DNA of 46,280 nucleotides, taken from positions 1 to 46,280 of the forward strand of contig JAFZFN010000015.1 of the NCBI GenBank assembly GCA_017555875.1, written 5' to 3'. A program made the position numbers and the translations under genes. Shown one piece after another: positions 40,211 through 46,280 of this stretch (the stretch's first letter is position 1; each line of letters begins with the position of its first letter). Origin of the DNA: Bacteroidaceae bacterium. Its GTDB lineage: Bacteria > Bacteroidota > Bacteroidia > Bacteroidales > Bacteroidaceae. The notes beneath the pieces were generated by a model. The model did no database searches, had not been told where the DNA came from, and was given only the letters and a program-made list of their open reading frames with translations.

Positions 40211-41824
40211 ATGGAAAACAACTTACAAACTCTACCCACCTACACCGACGTGCTCCGTGAGACCCAGCAGGAGGAGTTTCCCCTGCTCAGTGAAGTCACC
40301 CAAGGGATTGTTGAGGATCCTCTAACCCTGATGAACGCCCACACCGACGATGATGGGGTAGTGGTGCCCTGCGCCTTGCCCGACGCCATGGTGCAGTCAT
40401 TGCCCCAGATGATGAGCGAGCCCTTGAGCCTGTATGATGATGCCGACATCCGCACCATGCTCCTCATGGCCATGATGCCCACACTCGGCTCAGCCATGAG
40501 TAATGTGCGTGTGCGTCACGGCCAGCGACTCTACTCACTCGGCATGCTGAATATCTGCGTAGGCCCCTCGGCCTCGGGTAAGGGGTGCGTGGGCGATGTG
40601 GCCAGCCTCATCGATGGCATCAACAAGATCATCTGCGAGGAGAGCGCCCAGGCCATGGCAGACTACCGCAAGCGACACAAGCGTTACACACGCCGCAATA
40701 ATCAATTGAACTTTGCCGCCAAAGGTGACATTGAGCACTTGGTGGATGTCAATGACATTGCCGAGGAGGTCGATGAACCCCAAGCCCCCTTGCGCCGCAT
40801 GCATAAGCTCCCTGCCAAGACCACCGCGGCCAACCTCTATCGCCTCATCTATGCTAATGGAGACAACATCTCCTACCTGCATATCCCCGAGCTGGCCGAG
40901 CTGACGGCCGCCAACAAGGGTTCGTTCGGCGACTTCATGTACATCCTCCTTGCCGCGCAGAATGAGGAGCAGCTCCACACGGGGCGCAAGACCGATGATG
41001 AAGACTACCTCATCGAGCATACACGCCTCGCCATGGCCGCTACGGGCACCATGTCGTCGGTGCGCGAGTTTATCCCTAACCTCGAGGACGGACTCTCCAC
41101 CCGCTTCCTCTACCACAACCTGCCTGCCAAGAGTACCGTGCGTGGCGAGATGGACGAGGCCACGGCCGAGGCCTTCCGCGATGTGTATGGTCATCATCAG
41201 GGTGTGCTCACCGAGATATGGAAGGAACTGCGTCAGTTTGAGGGCAAGATGGATGAGGAGCTTCCGCGCCTCGTCATCTCTGATCAGCAGCGATTGTATA
41301 TCGATGAGTATTACCGCCAGCTGGTGTCGTTCGTGGCGTTGGCCCTGCCCGACAGGGACCTGCGTGCCCCCATCCTTCGTAGTCGCCTCAACCTCTACCG
41401 TATGCTGATGATCATTGCCGTGCTGCGCCGCTATGAGGAGTTGGGCACAGTAGAGGGTATGTTTGCCGAGAAGCGCTTCACCGTGTCGGAGGCCGACCTC
41501 AAGTGGGGCCTCGCCTATATCTTCTATTGCATGATGCAGACCTCCACCATCTATGACCGCCTGCGCCGTGAGGAGAAGGAGGAGCCCAAGCGTGTATACC
41601 TGAGTGCCTTGGCTTTCCTGCAGATGCTACCCAAGCAATTCACCACCGCCGAGGCGCTGCGCCTGGGCGAAGAACTGGGCCTCAAGCAGAATGGCATCGC
41701 CAAGAAGATCTCCCGTCTTGTCAAGGAGCGCTACATCGTCAAGGTACGCCAAGGCGTGTTCGTGAAGAGCTCGAAAATTGAAAGGGAGCGGTGGAAAAAG
41801 GAATGTACACTTTTAGCAGCATAA
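40211..41824 (+). CDS. DUF3987 P-loop ATPase (L2 module)
   Basis: A 537-residue protein of the DUF3987 family, P-loop proteins found on bacterial mobile elements and often likened to primase-helicases. Walker A is 'GPSASGKG' (118-125), and an acidic segment 'YLHIPELAEL' may serve as Walker B. 'TLGSAMSNVRVRHG' and 'TGTMSSVREFIPNLEDGLSTRFLYH' are family-typical. The C-terminus ('LPKQFTTAEALRLGEELGLKQNGIAKKISRLVKERYIVKVRQGVFVK') is a winged helix. The start at 40211 ('MENNLQTLPTYTDV') follows an ~80-base leader; the longer frame begins inside the -7 box. It belongs to a different family from the L1 ATPase despite the shared promoter block and HU partner. Confidence 0.88.
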   Translation: MENNLQTLPTYTDVLRETQQEEFPLLSEVTQGIVEDPLTLMNAHTDDDGVVVPCALPDAMVQSLPQMMSEPLSLYDDADIRTMLLMAMMPTLGSAMSNVRVRHGQRLYSLGMLNICVGPSASGKGCVGDVASLIDGINKIICEESAQAMADYRKRHKRYTRRNNQLNFAAKGDIEHLVDVNDIAEEVDEPQAPLRRMHKLPAKTTAANLYRLIYANGDNISYLHIPELAELTAANKGSFGDFMYILLAAQNEEQLHTGRKTDDEDYLIEHTRLAMAATGTMSSVREFIPNLEDGLSTRFLYHNLPAKSTVRGEMDEATAEAFRDVYGHHQGVLTEIWKELRQFEGKMDEELPRLVISDQQRLYIDEYYRQLVSFVALALPDRDLRAPILRSRLNLYRMLMIIAVLRRYEELGTVEGMFAEKRFTVSEADLKWGLAYIFYCMMQTSTIYDRLRREEKEEPKRVYLSALAFLQMLPKQFTTAEALRLGEELGLKQNGIAKKISRLVKERYIVKVRQGVFVKSSKIERERWKKECTLLAA

Positions 41825-41857
41825 CCCGCTGACTCTCATAGAAACTAAGCCAATGAT

Positions 41858-41877
41858 TTGTACACAAATTTGTACAC
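41858..41877 (+). repeat. Right 20-bp inverted repeat of module L2
   Basis: TTGTACACAAATTTGTACAC, 34 bases after the ATPase stop. Together with 39128-39147 it brackets 2.75 kb. Confidence 0.8.
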
Positions 41878-41940
41878 CTATCGTACAGAAAAGGTACACT
41901 TTCTTGGCTTGATTGTCTCGTTAGTTCATTCTATTCTATT

Positions 41941-42118
41941 CGTGGGCAATTCGTGGGCAATTTACGGGAGTTCGTGTCTAGAAAATAAAAAACACGAAGC
42001 TTTAGGTCGACGTCCGAGGCGTCAGCCTTGGTTGCAAAGCTGAGGTGTCAGCCTTGGCTGTAAAGCCTTAGGGGCTGAATTCTATTGCCATGTAATTAGC
42101 CACGAATTTTAAGGAATT
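41941..42118 (+). repeat. Dispersed intergenic element, copy 1
   Basis: Shares ordered blocks (GGGCAATTTACGGGA, AACACGAA, GGGGCTGAA, ATTGCCATG, GCCACGA) with 44391-44513 in the same orientation. It also holds a 26-bp tandem duplication (42016-42041 and 42042-42067, 22 of 26 identical). The gap 41825-42125 has no gene. Confidence 0.7.
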
Positions 42119-42125
42119 ATTGTTT

Positions 42126-43346
42126 TTATTCCCATCCCAAATCTTCAGTACTTCGGCTAATCATCCCTTTAGCATAGCCTCTATCTACTTTGCGCACAAT
42201 ATGGTTTTCGTCGAGATAGAAGAACACGGGGACACCGCGGCTAGTGCCAATGTAGGCATTCAGCACAGTATCTTCACCAAGTAGCATCGGGTAGGTTATC
42301 TTGTGATGGGCGGCATAGTCGCGCAGGCTTTGCGCACTCTTCCCCCACGATTCTATGGAAACGACGTTGAACCGCTTGCTCATCTCCACCAGTTCGGGAT
42401 AGGATTGGATGCAAGGGCCACAGCCGAGGCCTGTGAGATTGATGATGGTAGGCTTGCCTCGCAGACTCTCCAGTGTCACGGCCTTGCCGTCTATATCTTT
42501 CAATGTCCATTCGGGAGCAGCCTTGCCAAGAAGCAGTTCATCGTCACTCGCCTCCTTCTCGGTATCTCTCTTGCCTACATAATGAACCTTGTACCCTCCA
42601 TGCAAGCGAACAAAGTCCATAGCTACGATGGGGTTGCTGGCCGATGCGTCCTCGCTCCATTCCGTATTGTAGCAAGTCACTTCATTGATGTTATGGCTCA
42701 TCTCGCGCAGATATCGATAAGGCATCGTATCGGCCTTGCGAATCCACAGCGTATAATAAGAGTAGGCATCCTCCTCGCTGAGGTCATAGGGGTTGTGGGG
42801 CATCTTGTAGGCACGACCGAAGAACTCCACCTGCCTGTCTTCATAGATGGAGAGTTTGTAGATGTAGTCCTCTTCTGTCTCCTCCACATCCACATGGATG
42901 CTGTCCGAGGTGTTCTGCATATATCGGATGAGGCTCTTCACGTAGTTATAGAAGGGCGGGGTATACGGACGAAATGGCAACGAAAGGCTCTTCGTGTCCA
43001 AGAAGTCCTTGACTACAGTACGCTTCTCCTCGTGGTGGAACGTTACGGAGTTCGTCCCATCGTATGCACTGAGGAGACTGCCATCCTCCATATAATGCAA
43101 GACCGAAGCCCCGATGGTCGTATCTTGTGGATTGTCTTGCTCTATATATCTACAATGCCGGATGTCGGCCCACTCCTTCTCGTAAGGAGCCTTCACCTTC
43201 TCTTCTATCTCGTACCCAGCAACCTTGATTCGTTCAACCTTTTCCAAAGCAGCGTTGAGGACATCCTCGGGCTGTTGCTTCTTCGATGTACACGCCCCCA
43301 GCAGCACCGCCACGGCAAGGAAGAGGAATAGTTTGGTCGATTTCAT
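42126..43346 (-). CDS. TlpA-like thiol-disulfide oxidoreductase lipoprotein
   Basis: A 406-residue exported protein with a lipobox ('AVAVLLGACTSKK', Cys19), so it should be membrane-anchored outside the cytoplasm. The N-terminal ~280 residues form an unassigned beta-rich domain. The C-terminal ~125 residues are a thioredoxin/AhpC-TSA fold: 'GKAAPEWTLKDIDGKAVTLESLRGKPTIINL' leads to the active site 'CGPC', with the cis-Pro in 'SRGVPVFFYLDE'. Such proteins reduce or isomerise periplasmic disulfides. It lies 75 bases downstream of the Bro-N gene on the same strand; another TlpA-like gene is at 44527. Confidence 0.85.
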   Translation of the reverse strand: MKSTKLFLFLAVAVLLGACTSKKQQPEDVLNAALEKVERIKVAGYEIEEKVKAPYEKEWADIRHCRYIEQDNPQDTTIGASVLHYMEDGSLLSAYDGTNSVTFHHEEKRTVVKDFLDTKSLSLPFRPYTPPFYNYVKSLIRYMQNTSDSIHVDVEETEEDYIYKLSIYEDRQVEFFGRAYKMPHNPYDLSEEDAYSYYTLWIRKADTMPYRYLREMSHNINEVTCYNTEWSEDASASNPIVAMDFVRLHGGYKVHYVGKRDTEKEASDDELLLGKAAPEWTLKDIDGKAVTLESLRGKPTIINLTGLGCGPCIQSYPELVEMSKRFNVVSIESWGKSAQSLRDYAAHHKITYPMLLGEDTVLNAYIGTSRGVPVFFYLDENHIVRKVDRGYAKGMISRSTEDLGWE

Positions 43347-43421
43347 CGTTTTTTATGTTGTATGTTATTCTATCTATATGACGGAGAAAAGCCCCGAAAG
43401 GTTACAAACAGTCGAAAATAT

Positions 43422-44288
43422 CTATTTCTCTTCTGCCTCACCGAGCCGTTCGGTAGGTTGCTGCGCCTCGAAGAATCTCTTGGCCGAGAGGGGCGACACG
43501 ACATCGCGCCCCGTCTTTAACTCCAGTTGCTCACGTGCCACACGAGCAACCTCGCCACCCTCGGCTGCACATTGCATATTCTCTTCAAGGTTTTGCGGGT
43601 CTTTGGCTTTGGTGATACTTGTGGTGGAAAGTTCGGCAAGCATATTGAGTACCAACTCTTCGTTGGTCATGTTATCGCGCAGGTTTTCCTTTTTCAATCC
43701 CTTGTAGCGCTTATACTCCTTGGCTGTTTTGCCAGCCCATGCTTGGTAGATGATGTCGGTGAGCGTAGCATATTGCACGCCCTCCTCCACATTGTGTTGC
43801 CGCCATTGGTCAGTAAGGTCTTTGCGTATCTCGATGCTCTTGAGGCGTTGGTTTATCCAGTTGTCCGAGTAGCCCAACCGCTTGTAGTCCGCCATTGCCT
43901 GGTGTATGCTCAGCTCTGGGTCTTGCATCTGGTCTATGCGCTCGGCTGCCACCTGAGCCATCCACCGCTTAAACGGTTCGGCTTTGGGCGATGGTATGGA
44001 CTGTATGATACGGAAAAGTTGCTCGGTATCAGCAACATCGGTAAGACGCATCTTGCCGTCTGCTGCACGAAGTTTCAACTGGTGACAATTTGTCACCGTT
44101 TCATTTCCTTCTTCTTTAAGGCGTTGTTTTAGTTTGTTCCAGTATTTTCGAGCCGTCAGCGCATCTTTGCTGTCTGTCAGCACATCCACAACATCTACAA
44201 TGGAGAAATACCATTTCTCCTGCTCATCGTCCCATGCGGTGCGCACGCGCTTCTCTTCGAATAACTTTATCGCTTCTTTCGTTCCCAT
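43422..44288 (-). CDS. Bro-N domain protein, DinD-like
   Basis: A 288-residue protein with an N-terminal Bro-N domain (about 8-110, 'WDDEQEKWYFSIVDVVDVLTDSKDALTARKYWNKLKQRL' and 'KMRLTDVADTEQLFRIIQSI'), as in phage antirepressors and DNA-damage-inducible DinD. The C-terminal part ('LGYSDNWINQRLKSIEIRKDLTDQWRQ') matches the DinD-like long form without a separate KilA-C domain. It probably affects DNA-bound repressors or RecA-type processes, but the role here is unknown. A -7 box (TAACTTTG, 44310-44317, minus strand) lies 22 bases before the start. Two copies of a dispersed element flank the pair it forms with the TlpA-like gene. Confidence 0.8.
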   Translation of the reverse strand: MGTKEAIKLFEEKRVRTAWDDEQEKWYFSIVDVVDVLTDSKDALTARKYWNKLKQRLKEEGNETVTNCHQLKLRAADGKMRLTDVADTEQLFRIIQSIPSPKAEPFKRWMAQVAAERIDQMQDPELSIHQAMADYKRLGYSDNWINQRLKSIEIRKDLTDQWRQHNVEEGVQYATLTDIIYQAWAGKTAKEYKRYKGLKKENLRDNMTNEELVLNMLAELSTTSITKAKDPQNLEENMQCAAEGGEVARVAREQLELKTGRDVVSPLSAKRFFEAQQPTERLGEAEEK

Positions 44289-44309
44289 ACCAAGGTGATT
44301 TTATTGCAG

Positions 44310-44317
44310 CAAAGTTA
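44310..44317 (-). promoter_or_regulatory. -7 box of the Bro-N gene
   Basis: TAACTTTG on the minus strand; the -33 position 20 bases upstream reads ATG, weaker than TTG. Confidence 0.5.
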
Positions 44318-44390
44318 GCAATTTAATTTAATAACCGCATAGAAATAGGCGATTTCGTTGTATTGGTTGTTTATGTTGTTGCACGAATTT

Positions 44391-44513
44391 TATTTATGGC
44401 TAATTTATGGGCAATTTACGGGAATTTATGTTGAAAAAAGGGAACACGAAACGAAGTTCGCCACCCGCAGGGGCTGAAGTCAATTGCCATGGATGAATCA
44501 CGGATTGGCCACG
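44391..44513 (+). repeat. Dispersed intergenic element, copy 2
   Basis: A shorter copy of the element at 41941-42118, in the same orientation, without the 26-bp tandem duplication. Confidence 0.65.
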
Positions 44514-44526
44514 ACGATCTTTTCCG

Positions 44527-46280
44527 TTACCTCCTCAGCTCCTCTTTCAGCGTGCTCACCATCTTGCTGTGGTCGCGCAGGTCGTTGCGAAGGGCGTAGT
44601 TGCCCTCCTTGTCGACAAGCACGTAGGAGGGGATGCCCGTGATGCCTAACTTATTCTTGGTGAGGTATCGCCATTGGGCATCATTCACGCGATAGTGGAT
44701 GCCCTGGATGTGGGGAATGCTCTCGGCATATACGTTCGAGGGGGAGGTCTCGCCTGCGATATACACCCACACGAGGTCTTCGCTGGCGAGCTCGCCCGTC
44801 TTGTAAGGCTCGTTCTCCTTGATGGCACTGTGGCAAGGGCCGCACCAGGTGTTCCAGAAATCTATCAGCACCACCTTGCCCTTGTGCGGAGCGATGATGT
44901 GCTCAAATAGTGCTTCGGGAGCTATGCCCTCGACGTCCTTGATGTCGTTGTCGAGCTTGGCCAGTGCCGCCGTGGTCTCTCGCTGCACGTCGGCCACCAC
45001 TTCGGCATAGAATCCAGGCTTGAGCAGTCCCCTACGCAGTGCCTCTATGTTGGCATCCTTCAGTCGGTATCCGCGTGCTGCAGATACGGCATTGTGCGTG
45101 ACGTAGAGCTCAAACAGTTCGGGGATCTTCCCATAGTCCAACTTCTGTGTGCATTTGGCTATCCGGTAAGGCTCCTTGGTGAGCAGGAGGTGTGGGCTAT
45201 CCACATCGACTAGGCCATAGATCCGCTCGTAATGCTTGGACTTCAATGGTTCAAGTGCAGCAGCTTCCTCCTCGGACAGGACATAACGTCGGAGATCGTT
45301 TTCGAGAATGCCCAAGCAATCGACAAAGGTGCCTCTCTTGGCAATCTCCTTCTGCCAAGCGTGGCAGGGGTAGTTGTCTACAAAGTTGCATAGGGCTTGG
45401 TAGTTATCTATCAAGCGGTCGGTATATTCGTCAGCGGTGATGTTTTCAAACAAGTTTCTTGATATGCCGAGCGAGTCGGGCAGGTTCCAATCTACTGACG
45501 GCAGATTGTTGAGGGCGTCGTAGCGGCTACCCTTGGTCCAACAACCCTTTATGGAGGGTACTCCTACGGGCTCGTCATAGTTGTACATCAAGTCCTTGTT
45601 GATGTGGGCAAGGTTGACGTAGAGGTCTATGCTGTCGCCTGGAGCAAAGAAGAAGTGCTCGTGTCCTTTGCCGTTGATGACGATGTACGAGCTGCCCGTA
45701 CCGTACTGGCGGAAGGAGACCGTGCCCTCTCCCGTCTTGGGGTCGAGGAGCACATCTACGCTGCGTTGCCCCTCGAATGTCGTGTTCACAGGCAGTGTCA
45801 TGTACCTCACCAATCCCTCGCGATAGCCGAGCAGATGGATGTCGATGGTGACATCGCCTATCTCGTAGGCATATTGGGGCATCTCGCCCTCGGCCTCAGG
45901 TATCTGTTGTAACGCTTCGGGCAATCCTGCCGGTCTGTTGGCATCGCGCTCCCCTGTGAGGTCTACATCGAAGATGCGCCAATCGTTCTTGGCATCACTC
46001 TCGATGTAGTCGAACGATGTGCAGCCTTTAGGAAGTGGCTCGAACAGGAGGGTGAAGCACGAGTCGCCATCCGCGGGCATATAGAGTTCCTCATCTATCT
46101 CCACATCTCTGCTGCCAAGTAACCTGTATTCCACACCTTGCGCAACAAGGTGGGTGTATGAGGGCACTCTGATCCATTCGTTCGGGCGACTGAATCCGCG
46201 CACGGTGAGCACCGTGGCCGTATCGGTGAGCTCCACTTTCTCACGGACGATGCTGGTAGTGTTTGCCGCGCCTTCCAAGG
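44527..46280 (-). CDS. TlpA-like thiol-disulfide oxidoreductase (5' end outside window)
   Basis: At least 583 residues are visible and the frame remains open to the right edge, so signal peptide and start are missing. The N-terminal part includes a DUF4369-like beta domain ('VLTVRGFSRPNEWIRVPSY'), and the middle is helical. The last ~130 residues are a thioredoxin fold: 'KGKVVLIDFWNTWCGPCHSAIKE' carries the CGPC redox site, 'GITGIPSYVLVDKEG' the cis-Pro loop. It resembles long periplasmic TlpA-like proteins of Bacteroidales of unknown substrate. Confidence 0.8.
   Translation of the reverse strand, partial: LEGAANTTSIVREKVELTDTATVLTVRGFSRPNEWIRVPSYTHLVAQGVEYRLLGSRDVEIDEELYMPADGDSCFTLLFEPLPKGCTSFDYIESDAKNDWRIFDVDLTGERDANRPAGLPEALQQIPEAEGEMPQYAYEIGDVTIDIHLLGYREGLVRYMTLPVNTTFEGQRSVDVLLDPKTGEGTVSFRQYGTGSSYIVINGKGHEHFFFAPGDSIDLYVNLAHINKDLMYNYDEPVGVPSIKGCWTKGSRYDALNNLPSVDWNLPDSLGISRNLFENITADEYTDRLIDNYQALCNFVDNYPCHAWQKEIAKRGTFVDCLGILENDLRRYVLSEEEAAALEPLKSKHYERIYGLVDVDSPHLLLTKEPYRIAKCTQKLDYGKIPELFELYVTHNAVSAARGYRLKDANIEALRRGLLKPGFYAEVVADVQRETTAALAKLDNDIKDVEGIAPEALFEHIIAPHKGKVVLIDFWNTWCGPCHSAIKENEPYKTGELASEDLVWVYIAGETSPSNVYAESIPHIQGIHYRVNDAQWRYLTKNKLGITGIPSYVLVDKEGNYALRNDLRDHSKMVSTLKEELRR

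Overview
The window looks like a chromosomal segment of a Bacteroidota bacterium, most likely order Bacteroidales. At least eight genes carry the phylum-specific promoter form TTG-N19..23-TAnnTTTG, several with exactly 20 bp between the boxes. The proteins also point there: a DcaP-type porin, TlpA-like lipoproteins, a TPR/membrane/HTH regulator, a secreted protein with a short 'GIYIRNGRKVV' tail, and HU-like proteins paired with VirE/DUF3987 ATPases. An oxalate operon of this kind is reported in Muribaculaceae, but I cannot fix the family from sequence alone. No rRNA, tRNA, CRISPR array or complete insertion sequence was seen.

Layout. 1-3.2 kb: the end of a HipA-like kinase gene, a zinc alcohol dehydrogenase with a small Cys-rich partner, a GNAT acetyltransferase and a small membrane protein. 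3.5-6.3 kb: module L1, a VirE/VapE-type ATPase divergent from an HU-like DNA-binding protein. 6.5-15.4 kb: a type I restriction-modification locus (hsdR, hsdM, a membrane coiled-coil gene, a half-length hsdS) facing a cassette of hsdS segments and a tyrosine recombinase; four inverted-repeat sites make it an hsdS shufflon. 15.6-18.7 kb: a VbhA-like small protein, CrcB, a CAT-family acetyltransferase, an SDR, and small unknowns. 18.7-24 kb: folC, dnaJ and grpE, then a carboxyltransferase whose C-terminal domain has lost the biotinylation motif. 24.2-29.4 kb: a kelch-SSS fusion transporter with an AGE-family epimerase (sialic acid/ManNAc use), then a porin. 29.5-35.1 kb: a MATE exporter, then frc-oxc-AEC transporter (oxalate degradation). 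35.2-39 kb: a secreted protein and a TPR-HTH regulator sharing a 19-bp upstream element. 39.1-41.9 kb: module L2, a second HU-like protein divergent from a DUF3987 ATPase. 42-46.3 kb: two TlpA-like proteins around a Bro-N/DinD-like gene.

The most unusual system is the pair L1/L2. They carry HU-like proteins about 77% identical but ATPases of different families. Both have the same divergent promoter geometry (every spacer 20 bp; 44 bp between the two -33 boxes). Downstream of the HU promoter each has an array of 18-bp TTCGCGAA-centred palindromes repeating every 22 bp, yet the palindrome arms differ between loci. Inverted repeats bracket both, giving units of about 2.75 kb. This looks like a family of replication-initiator-like or regulatory mobile modules with diverged DNA specificity.
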